From positions 7,501 through 71,500 of the forward strand of contig NC_090142.1 in the NCBI RefSeq assembly GCF_017916325.1: 64,000 nucleotides of DNA. Direction: 5' to 3'. This DNA is from Leishmania martiniquensis. Taxonomy: Eukaryota > Euglenozoa > Kinetoplastea > Trypanosomatida > Trypanosomatidae. Below, one piece after another: positions 1 to 11,055 of this stretch. Position 1 is the first letter of the stretch. Every line of letters begins with the position of its first letter. The notes under the pieces were generated by a model. It saw only the letters and a program-made list of their open reading frames with translations, did no database searches and had not been told where the DNA came from. The position numbers and the translations under genes were made by a program.

Positions 1-400
1 AGGAGGAGCAGAGAGAGAGAGAGAGTGGCGCATGCGAACGCAAGGAGAAGGTGAAAATGTTGGGTTGCATAGGATCGCAAGCATTTTGTATGCCGCCATG
101 AGAGGAAAGGCCAAAGGAAGCGCAGAGATACACGAGAGACCCAGCGCTAGGTTGCTTTCGTCAGTTTGGTATGTCCAGGGAAGCGAGGTGATTTGCGCAA
201 GTGGATGAGGTGACGGCATCCAGCATTCATAAAGAATGTGAGAGCACAGCGGAGAAGAGACTTGTGGTGAAGAAAAGAGTCGCAGGAGAGAAGTTAATCA
301 AAAAGAAAGCCCTGCGAAGCTCAGCGATGAGGTTTGTACGTGATGGGTGATGAATGCCAGCAGCCAGGCATGAGGAAAAAGAGAGATGGATAGCTGCGTC
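1..400. other. 3' flank of ATG7
   Basis: Purine-rich, AT-richer sequence downstream of the minus-strand ATG7 stop. It presumably holds the 3' UTR and the polyadenylation zone. A short GA-repeat run lies at about 10-26. I see no gene here. Confidence 0.5.
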
Positions 401-2578
401 CTAGTCAGCCCACTCCTCATCCGAGCTCCAGCGCGTCTCCATCATATCCGCCTCCCACTTTGCCTTGAGCGCCTTTACGCCACACACTTCCTCTATGAGC
501 GGGGGACTGTTGACGCACCGCAGGAGAAACTCGCGCCCCTGCTGTGTATACGCATGTATGAGTGCGTCAGCGCATGCAGTGCAGAAGGGGTTTCGCTCAC
601 CACAGAGGTGGTGCATCGTATGTGAGAAGACGCTACCGCGGATCTGTTGTGGAATAACCCCAAGGCGGCACCGCCCCTGGTCGCTTTCACCGACAGTGGC
701 TTCACGATAGGCTGGGCAGCGAAAGCCTTTCGGGTGCTGATACAGCTCGGCCAACAGCTCCACCGCGACTGCTGACGCAATGGAAGAGACTGCTGGTCGA
801 GTCACCGTGCACTGCTCATCAAGCGCGCGGAAGCTGAGGCTGTCTGTCGGTGCGATGATGTCACTGCAAAAGTAGCAGCCCAACTCGGTGCGACTGGTGT
901 CACTGGAGTCTTCCGCCCCAACGGCGTTGGAACGGGAGGCCGGCCCCGGTATACCGTGACGCATCACCACGTACGTGTCAAAGCCAAGGGCAACGTTGAT
1001 GACCGGAGTTCCTGTTGATGCAGCGATGATGGTCGGCATCCAGCGAGCCTCACGTGAGTCAGTGAGAAGGAAGACGACGTCACTCTCAGCGATGAGTTCC
1101 TCCAATCGGCAAATGTCGCCCAGCGCTTCATTGGCCTTTGTATCATCGATACGATGCCCGGGCATGTGGATGGTCAAGGGCACTGGTCGCACCACCGCGG
1201 CCGGGATGATGGCTTCAATTGCCTCGGCCGCCGCATCCACCTTCTTCATGCCGTCTTTTGCTGCTTGAAAAGTGAACAGCGACTGTCGCGCTAAGTTAGA
1301 GAAGGAGACACGGCCGCGGTCGACCAAAGTAAGGTCACGGACCCCCCACATTAGCAGATTTCGCGCCACATTGCAGCCCAGGGTGCCAACGCCGAGAAGT
1401 AAAGCCTTGCACCTCGCAATCGAATCCAACGCCAGGGACGGCAACACACGCCACTTCATGAGTTCGAGATTGAAACGAGAATCGCTGGCTGCTCGCTGGA
1501 CGGGATCGATGAAAGGCCCGAGGTCCAGGATATCAATCTTTTTTTTACGCCATCCAGAGGCCTTCAGAAACGGAAACTCCTCCTTCCACTGCACGCGCGC
1601 CAGGTCGGCGGGCGGCGCGCCTGTCAACCGCTCTCGGAGAGATTCAACAAATGAGTCCTCGAGGGGATCGAACTGCAGGCTTACAAATACACTCTTCTCT
1701 GTGCCTCCAGAACGCAGAGCGTAGAGGCGAAGGGCAGTAAGCGATGGCGCTGCGAGTCGCAGGCATGTGATTATGTTCCGCGCTGGGAGACCTATGCTCT
1801 CCGCGGCGTCGGAGAAGTCGAAAAAGCAGACAACAGCGGCGCATCCTGTCGTGGCACTCGCCGTGAGGAAGGCAGTTGGCGAAAAGGAGAGGAACTCAAC
1901 GCTGTCGTTGGTACACACAGCGAGAAATGGGTTGCAGGCCCGCGCAGGTTGCTGACGGAGTAGGTTGGTCCCGTGGCGATGCATCGCTTGTGCAACATCA
2001 GTGGAAAAAGGCCGCGCAGGCGATGCTCCCAGCACTAGAGTGCCCACCAGCAAGGCGGTCTCGATCGAAGTGCACGGAAAAGACTCCCAGTGAAAGAAAC
2101 GGTATGCCTTCGCATCAATGTAGGTGAACATGCATAGGGTAGCAAACGGTATCCTGGCCCAGGCATCCGCCTCCTCTTCAGTACTAACGTACAACGTCAG
2201 AGCAGGCTTCAGTAGCGTCTCTGCCGCTATCGAAAGTAGTTCGCCTCGTAAATCCAGTGCCTTGAGCTCTTCCGCAAAATTAAAGCTCTTCACCGTCCCG
2301 TGAACCTGCACGCTCACAATATCAGCAGCGTTCTCTGCTGCAGCCTGAGTGAGCGTCGACGGATCAAGACTGCCGGCGCTGAGTTGCACCAGGTTTGGCG
2401 GGGACAAAAGTTTACGGTCTGAAACATTGACGCGCATAAGGCCAGCGAGGGCAGCATGAGGCTCCTCCAGTTTCCACTTGGTCACCTTGAGCTGACGGAG
2501 GTGCTCCCAGAACCCAATGTCGATGGACAGCTGAAGGTCCGAGAAGGTGAGATGCGGCGTACGTCTAACGGTGCTCAT
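401..2578 (-). CDS. ATG7: Ubiquitin-like-modifier E1 enzyme, autophagy protein ATG7
   Basis: This is an E1-like enzyme. It adenylates ATG8 and ATG12 and passes them to the E2s ATG3 and ATG10, so it acts in the cytosol during autophagosome formation. The ATG at 2578 gives 725 aa, near the usual family length; the frame is open further upstream but only from a TTG. The C-terminal half has the ThiF/Rossmann nucleotide-binding segment (GVGTLGCNVARNLL) followed by LVDRGRVSFSNLARQSLF. A GCYFC zinc-type pair follows. The catalytic-cysteine block EQCTVTRP comes next, with the active Cys at about residue 590, then the SSIASAVAVELLAEL helix typical of ATG7. It is the only gene of the leftmost minus-strand array seen here, and its 5' end faces the divergent strand-switch region. 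The family call is firm. Confidence 0.93.
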   Translation of the reverse strand: MSTVRRTPHLTFSDLQLSIDIGFWEHLRQLKVTKWKLEEPHAALAGLMRVNVSDRKLLSPPNLVQLSAGSLDPSTLTQAAAENAADIVSVQVHGTVKSFNFAEELKALDLRGELLSIAAETLLKPALTLYVSTEEEADAWARIPFATLCMFTYIDAKAYRFFHWESFPCTSIETALLVGTLVLGASPARPFSTDVAQAMHRHGTNLLRQQPARACNPFLAVCTNDSVEFLSFSPTAFLTASATTGCAAVVCFFDFSDAAESIGLPARNIITCLRLAAPSLTALRLYALRSGGTEKSVFVSLQFDPLEDSFVESLRERLTGAPPADLARVQWKEEFPFLKASGWRKKKIDILDLGPFIDPVQRAASDSRFNLELMKWRVLPSLALDSIARCKALLLGVGTLGCNVARNLLMWGVRDLTLVDRGRVSFSNLARQSLFTFQAAKDGMKKVDAAAEAIEAIIPAAVVRPVPLTIHMPGHRIDDTKANEALGDICRLEELIAESDVVFLLTDSREARWMPTIIAASTGTPVINVALGFDTYVVMRHGIPGPASRSNAVGAEDSSDTSRTELGCYFCSDIIAPTDSLSFRALDEQCTVTRPAVSSIASAVAVELLAELYQHPKGFRCPAYREATVGESDQGRCRLGVIPQQIRGSVFSHTMHHLCGERNPFCTACADALIHAYTQQGREFLLRCVNSPPLIEEVCGVKALKAKWEADMMETRWSSDEEWAD

Positions 2579-3265
2579 GGCGATGAGTGATCTACTCCTG
2601 CTTGGTTTCCTTGCTGGGTAGTTCGCGAAACACGAATGACTTGACTGTAGCAGAGAGAGATGAGGGAACAAAGACGACGGAGTTGTACAAGGTGATGACT
2701 TTCAGCGGTCAGCAGGCAGAAAAGACATTCGAAAAGCGCTTTGGTGTGAGAAGGGAAGAGTGGCATTGGGCTCCGAACTACCGTTCTTTGTAGTGAAACG
2801 AAAAAATGAAAATCTCTTTGCGCACTCTTCGACCTAGGAGAAAGGAAGAAGGTACGGTAGCAGGGTACACTACCATCTCTGTCCTAGTGTTTTATTCTAG
2901 TTTGTCAGAGGTGCTTGTGCACCGAGAAAAGAGGCATGTCAACAGCAGAAGGTAATTAGTTTTGCAAAATAGGAAAGGTTGGGCATGCCGGTCGCCGGGG
3001 GTGGAGTAACCATGACAGCAAGGTGCGAAAAGCGCCGAGAAAATGAGAAAGCCCACCAACCTTAAGAAGCTCATAGGATGCTGTGAAGGTATGAATCCTT
3101 CACTATAGCGTGCTTCTTGAATGGAAACAAATGCTCGAGAGGAGGGCAGGCTCTGGGCTGTTTGTGGAAAGCCAGAGCCAGGGGACAGAGGGCAGTACTC
3201 GCGCCTACGAATTGGTGTAAGGAAAAGAGCTAACAGAGAAAAGGCTCACAAGATGCTCACTTCTT

Positions 3266-3285
3266 TGTGTGTGTGTGTGTGTGTG
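3266..3285. repeat. (GT)n microsatellite in the divergent switch region
   Basis: About nine uninterrupted GT units on the plus strand. GT-rich tracts are often seen at trypanosomatid transcription start regions; a functional role here is inference. Confidence 0.85.
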
Positions 3286-4469
3286 GTGTAAGAATACAAG
3301 TGTGCAAACGGACAGCGAAATATACTGCGGTAGTAGTAGGAGGGTTGTACTCGTGAAAAGTAAAACATGGGTTTTGAAAACTCACGTTGAATAGCAAACT
3401 TACAGGGGGACACCCAAGTAAGTTTGCACCATCACTAATTCTCGGGAGGGTCTTTCGGGAAATGGTCAAGAGTCGATAAGGGGTAGAATGCCAGATACGA
3501 TTTCTGACAGCAGGTAAGCAGAAGCTAGGCAAAGGCTGAGGCCGCTTGCACTGTTACCAAAGCACGCCATAGCTTCAAATATCATGGTGCTCTACTGAAG
3601 AAAAGCTCCATGTCAACTGTGCACATGTGGTAATGATGCCGGGTAGCAGAGACTCCGCTCTTTATTCGTAGCAGATGACGCTTATCCTCCACAGCTGCTA
3701 ACAGCTGGAAATAATTAGGCGGCAAGGTAATCGGTCCTTTCAGGTCGCGACAGTGCAGCCGAACTTCTTGCTACTTTGCTTTGAAAGGTACGGCATGACC
3801 CATGTCCTGATGAAGTGGCGCTTGCGAGCATCGCCGCCAAGCTGAAAGTGCTTGTTAAACTCAGGAAAGAGACTGAGCAGAAGCAGGTAGATGATCAGCC
3901 CATCACACTGGTGAATCACAGACCGTGCACCACCACCATCAGTGGCGCTGCGAAAGTACTGGCGCCTGTCTCCTTTGAAGCCCATTCTTTTTCATCTTAA
4001 TAGGCAGCACGCTCTCCACCGGTGCCTTGCCCGCTGCTTTTTAACTCGCGCGCGGAAAAAGAGATGGCGCTCGTACCGGTTCATACGCCCAGAATCCATG
4101 TTTATTCATTAATTACTGGAAGAGCAGCCTTCAGGGAACAGGAAAGCATCAACGCTGCGCGGCGCCCAAATGAAGCCATGTGGCAGGAGATGCCAAAGGC
4201 CCTCGCCGTCAGGGAGCTGATTCTTCACAGACAACTGGATGATCTCAAGCAATTTTATTTCGCAGCTACATATCAAGAAACCCAGTTTGATGAATGGGGC
4301 CATCATACCTCGATGCCTTCGTAATGCGTTCCTGCTCAGGAAGGCAGTACATCGCCAGCTTTGCGCAATAGTACCCGGTCTTCGAGAAAGATGGCCTCGA
4401 GCTATAGAAGTAGAGAAAAAAATGAAGTAGAAGCCGTCGACCGTTATGGCATCACTGTAGCAAACCTCG

Positions 4470-4481
4470 TTTTTTTTTTTT
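4470..4481 (+). repeat. Poly-T tract (12 T)
   Basis: A homopolymer run inside the divergent switch region. It could belong to a promoter-associated tract or an unused polypyrimidine tract. Confidence 0.8.
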
Positions 4482-7353
4482 GCGGGCATCACGGCCCGAT
4501 CATGGGTTGTGAAGCCTTGTGAGAACGCAGACGGCGGTATTAGTTGGATAAGGCTGTTACGGCCTCGTCACCCATCATCATCGGTCTTCTGGTGAGGGGA
4601 AACGATGAGGGAGAAGCGCTGCAGCGGAAGTGGGCATGTTCAGCACACACAATTTCCATGCTGATGGCGGCTATAAGCGCAGGAGCAGCGTCCTTTACGG
4701 AGTCGCAGAGAGAGTTCACTGTGATGAGCTTGGCACGCTGTCCGCCGCAGAGTTGGGAAGAACGTGTGGCATCGTAGATAAGGTTTGTCGGGAGAGGTAC
4801 AAATGTGAGCAGGGACTTAAGGCCATTGTCTTGTATTGAGTTGTACGGCAAGAAGCTTTGCAAGTAGTACTGGCCATAAAAGAGTAGGGCATTGCACGAG
4901 AACCACAAGAGGCACGCAAGGGCCTGAGCAAGAGCATAAGCTCCCACTCTCTCAAGGGGGGATCTCATGCACGTCAGCTTATGTCTATTCGGAAATGAGG
5001 TGCCTCTGAGACGAGCGGCTGGTCTTGATTCCTGTGAAGTCAAGTGAAACGCATAGGCTCGATACAGAAACGAGTGAATGATCAAAGCATCGAAAGGAAA
5101 TCAGTGTGCGCAACACACAGAATCTGTGAAAAGAAATAGAAGTCGCTACAACGGTTCAGAGCGAGGAAAGTAGTAAGAGAGAGTGTTCCGTCTCTCACTG
5201 ACCGCGCCACAGTCACACGAAACACGTAACGGTAGCAATCATTATGAAAGAGCACTGTCATGATGTGCCCAGCACCGTGATTATTGAAGACATCCAAAAC
5301 TGGACTTGGCAGTGAGAGAAGAAGCTGAGAGAAGAGCATCAGCACCTTGACTTGATGTCGAATGACAAGTGGGCGTGAGTGTGTAGATGGGCCATGAGTT
5401 TCTCTTCATTATGTTCCCGAGGGGCGGGATAGTGCCGATGTTCATCGTATAGCTTTGGGAATCCTGCCAAAAGCACTTATAGATGTTTAGTGGCTTCGGC
5501 AACTTCCATTTCGGACCGAGAGAGCAGTAGCCTCGCGGCACAGCACCGATAAGCCTCTCAGGCAGTTGTGGTGTGCGCGAGGAGGGAAAATACCTATGTT
5601 AGCTGAATCATACTTTAGGGGGGCGCGAGTGACACCCTGGCGCCACTTGTGGAGAGGCGCGCCGCGGCGCAGCGCCTGCCTCACGGCAAATAACTTCTCC
5701 ACATCGGCAGTGGTGTATCTCAGCAAAAGGCCACTGGCTGCTTCACCTTTATTGGTCAAAACGCGCGGCATCACCAACTAAAACCTGTGGCAGATTGGAG
5801 TAGCAGCCTCCATGGACCACTGATCGGTAGCTGTGCACCTAAGTCTTTGTGTCTCCATAGACGCAGCGTTCCCTCAGTTGCCTATGAGCAGGTTGAGGCT
5901 CTTCACGGACGCTGGCACGATAGCGTCTTTGCCGTAATAAAGTATTCAGGCCGCTGTATCCGAAAGGACGCGAGGACGCATGCCTGTTACACGGCGTAGG
6001 CATCGCATCCTCATAAGAATACCCCTATGTTGTGCTTCGGTTGTTTCTTCTGCAGGCTCACTTGCCTAGCGAGTCTCACTCGGATCCTCAGCGAAATCAT
6101 ATCTTCCGAGGAATGTGTCGCCTGGCAAATGGACATTGTGCAGTGCAGGTGAGGCATACACACTTTCAGATGAGAATACTGAGTAGGTTGTGGTGATCCT
6201 TTTCCCGCTGAGCTTCCATGCACAGGGGGACTAGAGTGGCTAGTACGTCGTAGCCCCCTTAGAAAGCAAACTGGCTCCTGCCCTGTTAGCGCAGGCGTAC
6301 TCGGGCAGGGTTTGTGCAGAACAGAGATACCTTCGAACATGGCGTCAACTTCTGTGTTGCGCAGAGTTTAAGTTTGGTACAGGAAACCCGCATGTAGTGA
6401 GGTCGGATGGAAGATGCTGGTGTCAAGCAAGAGCTGGTTCGTTGTTGTCAGGCCGGGGTGTTTTCGGCCGGCTCCCGACGCTCAATGAGAGCCATCTGGC
6501 ACTCGCAGCGTTATGGGATCGAGGTCGATGGTAGTCATGTCATGTTATTACTGACGGTCATGAATGTCCTTTTTTCTTTTGAACACGTTGCGTTGCGAGT
6601 TACCGCGGGGTACATGATGAATGCTAAAGGACTGTTTGGCATGCAGGTAATACTGAAGCATATACAGTCGCTGCGCAAAAAGATTGGGGTGAAATGATAG
6701 AAAGGCAAGTGAAAGCGAAACGATCCGCCAAGGTTGAATGGGGAAGTGCAGAATATGTTGGAAAGTTTATGAGCTATCCTGAAACATTGTAGCGGGGGTA
6801 AGCAGGGAATCAAAGTGAAAGGCTCTGCTACGTGTCCTCCATTCGGCATCATGTAGGGAAGCGGGCACATCACGGTCATTCAGGCACTCTTCACGGGGTA
6901 GTAATGGTGCTTCGGAGGTGCGCGCCGCTGACCTGAAACGTGCTGCTTTTCGAGGTCGTGTTTTGTCGGAGAAGAACGATGGTTTTCAAGAAAGGGAAGC
7001 TACTGTCAGTTGCTTTTCAAGAGGGGTGGCGTGGGTGTTCAGCGAAGCTAATGATGCCTATCGAATGCGCTGGACAGCCGTTGTGCTTCGCCGGTGCAAT
7101 GATCGTGAGTCGGGCTTGAGCACTAGTAACAACGAGAAACTGTCAGTGCGATACGCTTTGGGGGCGATGCAGCTTATGTAGCAGAAAACATCTGCTCCGG
7201 AAGTACTTCGGTAAATTCTCGTTCCCGATGCCTTCATTAGGAGAGAAGGGAAAATGTACCCATCTCTAATGAGGGATTCCACAAGGGAATGTACAGCTTT
7301 TCTTTGTCTGGAAGGTCGGGGAGGGGGGGCAAAGCTATCTTCTGTCAAAATCT

Positions 7354-7728
7354 ATGGGCGCCTGCGCATCAGCCTTATCATCTGCTTTGGGAGAGTGTGG
7401 TTATGACGACCTAAAGTCGAGAAAGGAGCTCTTGCGTTTAATTAGTAGATGCCCCCATTCCCTGCTTAGGTGCTCAGGGAAGCCTCCCCTCTACTCGTTA
7501 GAGGCAGTCCTGAGTTTTCAGAAGTGGTTAGCAGGCGCGTCAGCGAGGGCCTCTACGTACGAACGCATGCTTGAATGCCTGTGCTTACTCACTGTGCTGC
7601 TTCGACCCAAACTGCATGCCGAAGCTTTGCCTCACTTTTCACGACTTTTTATCTTTACTCTTGCCTCGCTAAACGCGGCATTGGATGCTCATTCTCCAGC
7701 AGCAGCTGAAAAGCACAATGCAGGATAG
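7354..7728 (+). CDS. Possible small protein with acylation-type N-terminus, overlapping ISY1
   Basis: A 124-codon ATG-initiated frame. It begins MGACASALSS, a pattern that fits dual N-myristoylation (Gly2) and palmitoylation (Cys4). The rest is leucine- and cysteine-rich, apparently helical, with no family I recognise. It overlaps the ISY1 frame by 44 bp from the ATG at 7685, or by 11 bp from the ATG at 7718. Overlapping genes are unusual in trypanosomatids. The frame may therefore be chance sequence in the ISY1 5' region, or a real short gene that forces ISY1 to use an internal splice acceptor. Codon use is not clearly biased. Confidence 0.35.
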   Translation: MGACASALSSALGECGYDDLKSRKELLRLISRCPHSLLRCSGKPPLYSLEAVLSFQKWLAGASARASTYERMLECLCLLTVLLRPKLHAEALPHFSRLFIFTLASLNAALDAHSPAAAEKHNAG

Positions 7729-8530
7729 ACTAAGAGAAATCGAGGGCACACTTGCCCGAACAAAAGAGCGCAAAAACACTATTCTATACAAGCTAGCTAA
7801 GCGACGCCAGGAAGAGGAGCGCCTGGCAAAGCTGGGCGTGGATAGACTTCCGACTAATCCAAGTGAAGTAGATGATGAGAAAGTCATCAAATACGTTCTT
7901 TTCAGGCTGAAGCAGGAAATCGGTGACAAGTCAGCACAGCTGCGGGACCCAAAGCTACTAAGCATTGACAAAGATGGCGAGGCTGTGATTCGCGCAAAGA
8001 ACGACGAGGTCAATAAGCTACTTTCTCGTAAGCACCAGTGGGAAGCACGCCTCGCGTTTGTTGCCGATGAGCCCGGCGCGCCGCGGTCACGCAAGAAAAT
8101 TTTTTTCGGATGCGCGAAAGAGCTACCGGAGGCCACATCTACGAAAAAGCGCCAGCGTCTAGAGGACGGGGATGAGAGAGGTGAAAATGCGGTGACTGAT
8201 AGCTCTGATGAAAATGATGCCCTAGTGGGAGATCTGGCGGAAGCCGATCAGCCAGTAAGGAGGGATTGCGACTACCTCGAGAAAGTGAAGTGGCTGGGAA
8301 CAAGTAGCGCAGACAAAGATTTGATTCCTTTTGAGCGTGAGGCAGAGGCGAAATTCCGTGCAAATGGAGGAACTGCACTGCCCGTGTTGGACGCCAGAGG
8401 CCTTATTTTGTCTTACTGGAAGGAGGGAAAACTGATGATTCCGGACGAGGGTTCTTTCAAGAAGCAGCTTCTAGAGAGTCGCAAAAGAGACTTGCAGGAG
8501 CGTTTGAACGTGCTGCGCGGTAAAGGTTGA
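7685..8530 (+). CDS. ISY1: ISY1-like pre-mRNA splicing factor
   Basis: ISY1 is a component of the NineTeen/Prp19-associated spliceosomal complex. In trypanosomatids it would act in the nucleus in trans-splicing. The predicted protein has 281 aa from the ATG at 7685, or 270 aa from the ATG at 7718. Family signatures are the block NDEVNKLLSRKHQWEARL, matching the ISY1 (D/N)EINKLLREK-HWE pattern, and FFGCAKELPE, matching YFGAAKDLPG. An acidic DSSDEND linker follows, and the C-terminus is a basic helix. The canonical N-terminal ISY1 segment is replaced by a coiled-coil-like start. The upstream frame at 7354-7728 overlaps its 5' end, so the true start depends on where the spliced leader is added. 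A pyrimidine run at about 7635-7672 could supply the acceptor. Confidence 0.82.
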   Translation: MLILQQQLKSTMQDRLREIEGTLARTKERKNTILYKLAKRRQEEERLAKLGVDRLPTNPSEVDDEKVIKYVLFRLKQEIGDKSAQLRDPKLLSIDKDGEAVIRAKNDEVNKLLSRKHQWEARLAFVADEPGAPRSRKKIFFGCAKELPEATSTKKRQRLEDGDERGENAVTDSSDENDALVGDLAEADQPVRRDCDYLEKVKWLGTSSADKDLIPFEREAEAKFRANGGTALPVLDARGLILSYWKEGKLMIPDEGSFKKQLLESRKRDLQERLNVLRGKG

Positions 8531-9125
8531 GGCTTCTCTCTATCTGTGTCGACTAGGCACGGAAAGCTTGTGCTTTGGATCGCTGTCACAAATCTCAAAG
8601 TGAAAAGCAGCCTCGAGCTCTGTACTATGCTCTCGTATTGATGTGGTTGCAAAGGGCGGTAGCCGCGCGGTCGTTGGAAGGAATGTGCTCCTTTGTTTTA
8701 ATGTATTACAGTTAGAAAGTGTTATACTGATGTGCGGAAGCATAGGTAGCGTTCCTTTGTAACGGTAGTAACTGTGAATATTTCACTTTTGTGCTGTGGT
8801 GCAGTCTCGTAGAGCTATCGAGCTCTGCTGCTGTAAAGCTCTTCCGAACAGCACCTATTGCTCTGTGTTACTCATCTTTTCTTTCGGCCTTTACATCTTC
8901 GCTGGATTTCGTGATGGGATAAAGGGGCTCTGTATATGTGCCTCATTGCATTGCAGGCTTTTGAGCCTTCTCTTTTGCACCCCCGTTTTGCTTTAGTAAC
9001 GGTCCTGACACAGCAGTGTTACTAAACATAGTCTGCCTCTGATCTTGACGCAACTCCCTGCGCTTCGCAGCGGTCACGTTTTATGGAGAGTGTTACAGTA
9101 CCTTCTGAAGCTTGTTTTTCATAGA
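8531..9125. other. Intergenic spacer ISY1-DOT1
   Basis: AT-richer spacer with T-rich stretches (for example about 8875-8900) and no gene. It should carry the ISY1 3' UTR and the DOT1 splice acceptor. Confidence 0.5.
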
Positions 9126-10025
9126 ATGCCTATTCTCAAAGTGAAGAAAGCGCGCCTGGACCTCAGGTCGAAGCGGCCGATTTCTCGTTATCTGGTCTCT
9201 GATGCGGCCATAGGGAAAGTCGTGAAGGATATCTCAGCTGGCAGCGGCGCTGCCCATCCAGGGACGCCAAAGGAGCTTGGGAGCGGGTCACCGCAGGATC
9301 CCATTCGTCTTCCACTTCGAAAGACTCCGAATGAGAGTGGATGCTATCACTGTGCCACGGAGCAGTGTTGCTGTGTGGAGTTCGAAAAAATCCTATCGAA
9401 CACTTACGCTCAATTGTCGAAGAAGCGTGTCGTTGAGGTCTGTGGAGCGCGACAGCTTTGCGCAAAGTCGCTACTGACAACCTTCGTCACAAGACTCGTG
9501 CGCTTGATGAAAATTACGGAACATGACACGTTCTACGACTTGGGATGCGGCAACGGCTCAGTTTTGTTTCAAGTCGCCTGCATGACTGGCGCGAAGTGTG
9601 TCGGAGTGGAAATCAGCGAGCATAACGCAGATGTTGCACGTGAGGCCTGGCAGGTGTTGCGACCGGTGTTGGCGCAAAAGTATAATCGTCCCATGCCGAC
9701 GGTAGAAATAATCACGGCTGATTTGGCTCGACTTCTTTCTAACCGTACAGCCTTTGAGGCGGAGGATGGGCGGTCAGCCATATTGATCTCAAATCTGCTT
9801 TTTCCAAAGCCCCTGACACACTTCTTGTCGGAGCGGCTGCGATTAGCCCCTGTAGGGACCCGTATCTTATGCTTTGATGATTTATACCCCCACGCTCGCT
9901 CAGTTGCCTCCTACAGAGACCCTGCTGCTTTCGAGCTGTTCGACATGAAGGACTACCTGTGGCAGGAGATGAGTGTGGAGTGGTGTTCGATGGAAGGCAC
10001 ATTCTTCATACACACACGGAAGTAG
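9126..10025 (+). CDS. DOT1: DOT1-family histone H3 lysine methyltransferase
   Basis: An AdoMet-dependent methyltransferase of the DOT1 fold, which modifies the H3 core lysine (K76 in trypanosomes, equivalent to K79) and links chromatin state to cell-cycle and replication control. The ATG at 9126 gives 299 aa; the open frame further up starts only from TTG. Visible motifs are AdoMet motif [16 protein letters not shown] (about residues 137-150), then the acidic-loop motif [24 protein letters not shown] sits in the place of the DOT1 (N)NFAF substrate/catalytic block. A Cys-rich patch ([12 protein letters not shown]) lies before the catalytic core. The short size fits the trypanosomatid DOT1A/DOT1B enzymes. 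I recall, unverified, that T. brucei DOT1A lies near cytochrome c1 and MICU1, as here, which would favour DOT1A. Confidence 0.82.
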   Translation: MPILKVKKARLDLRSKRPISRYLVSDAAIGKVVKDISAGSGAAHPGTPKELGSGSPQDPIRLPLRKTPNESGCYHCATEQCCCVEFEKILSNTYAQLSKKRVVEVCGARQLCAKSLLTTFVTRLVRLMKITEHDTFYDLGCGNGSVLFQVACMTGAKCVGVEISEHNADVAREAWQVLRPVLAQKYNRPMPTVEIITADLARLLSNRTAFEAEDGRSAILISNLLFPKPLTHFLSERLRLAPVGTRILCFDDLYPHARSVASYRDPAAFELFDMKDYLWQEMSVEWCSMEGTFFIHTRK

Positions 10026-10128
10026 CTCTCGCTGTGCACCAGTCGGTAACGTATTGCACGCCACACCTCTCCCATGCTGGTGAAAAGGTTCCTGATCTCT
10101 TTTAACTGTATCCGTTTCTTCTTCTCGC

Positions 10129-10131
<3 letters not shown>

Positions 10132-10160
<29 letters not shown>
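10132..10160. repeat. (TA)n microsatellite in DOT1 3' flank
   Basis: About 14 TA units just downstream of the DOT1 stop, likely within its 3' UTR. It may be length-polymorphic. Confidence 0.9.
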
Positions 10161-10163
<3 letters not shown>

Positions 10164-10612
10164 TCTGTTTCTCTCGAGCCGGTGATCGCAAACTGTGTTT
10201 TCTTGTACCATGCTTCTCAGAATGACGCATAGATACGAAAAATTCCTCGCCAATCCTCTGTCACGTTCGGAAATGACCGAAGCTTTCGGCGTGTGTGTGT
10301 GTCATAGGCGCTGCCTTGGTCTCGTGCTACAAACAGTACAGTTGAGGGGTCACTGGAGATGTCAGCGGCCAATGGATGAAGGATCCTCCTCGCCCCTTTC
10401 ACTTTCTGGTACCTCCGACCTATTTTCTTGACAATAAATTGCCTTTGTACACTCGAATCGAGATACGGAGATAGTTGACCTCACGACTCTCACGTTTTGG
10501 TCACCGTTGTTGCCCTGAGTACATACCACTGCATTGATGAAAATCGCTTCAGACCATGAGATAACGAAACGTATCCTATTTTTTCTTATTGCGTTGCTCC
10601 CCTTTACGTCTT

Positions 10613-11055
10613 CCTGCGAATGCGTAGCCGCCTCTGGTGGCATGGCAGTGCCAAGCACCCGCGATGCCGGGAGGGCAAAGCAATCTATCGCTCCTCACGT
10701 CGGCTTCTAGGACCTGGATGGCGTTGCGTCAGGGCGACGCGCAGCGGTGGAGACACTGGCACCACCCATATTCTGGGCGAAGTGTCGACCGGAATCGAAC
10801 TTGCCTCTCTCGACACTCACTGGTTCGTGGTGTGTGTGGAGCCTAAGCCAGCCCAAGGGATACGCCGCTCTGTGGTGAGCATAATGGGAGCGGCTGCGAT
10901 GCGACGTGCGCAGCAGGTAGGTCGAGTTTGTGGGCGAGGCCATACTGGGGTGACGGAGTCGGTGCGCTGCTGCAATGCTCATCTACGGCTGCTTCGCGCC
11001 ATGCGACGGGCCGGTGACAGGCCAGGTGGGCGTGCAGCTAAGCTCGTGTTGCATG
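10613..11055 (+). mobile_element. SIDER-like retroposon remnant, copy A
   Basis: A 443-bp element in the 3' flank of DOT1. By eye it is identical to 18012-18454, and the conceptual translations of both copies agree in several frames on both strands. It begins CCTGCGAATGCGTAG. I see no poly-A tail or target-site duplication. Size, placement in a 3' UTR and sense orientation fit the SIDER (probably SIDER2) short degenerate retroposons of Leishmania, which can destabilise host mRNAs. The assignment rests on context and partial memory of the family, not on a search. The open frames inside it are not protein-like. Confidence 0.65.

Larger units (their letters stand above)
2579..7353. promoter_or_regulatory. 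Divergent strand-switch region, probable polycistron start region
   Basis: This is about 4.8 kb without a convincing gene, between minus-strand ATG7 and the plus-strand array. Short ORFs occur on both strands, but none shows recognisable motifs. Composition is visibly AT-richer than the rest of the window. It contains a (GT)n tract at about 3266-3285 and a 12-T run at 4470-4481. In trypanosomatids, divergent switch regions are where RNA polymerase II starts in both directions, usually marked by acetylated H3/H4 and variant histones rather than by a TATA-type promoter. That role is inferred from gene layout alone. Confidence 0.7.

Noticed and set aside
2579..2671. Longer N-terminus for ATG7
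   Set aside because: The frame is open but its upstream start is TTG; the ATG at 2578 gives a normal ATG7.
9045..9125. 27-residue extension of the DOT1 protein
   Set aside because: It starts from TTG; the first in-frame ATG is 9126 and no family motif lies upstream.
10785..10805. tRNA B-box-like sequence on the minus strand of the SIDER-like repeat
   Set aside because: The TTCGATTCC resemblance lacks a pairing T-stem and any tRNA fold around it.
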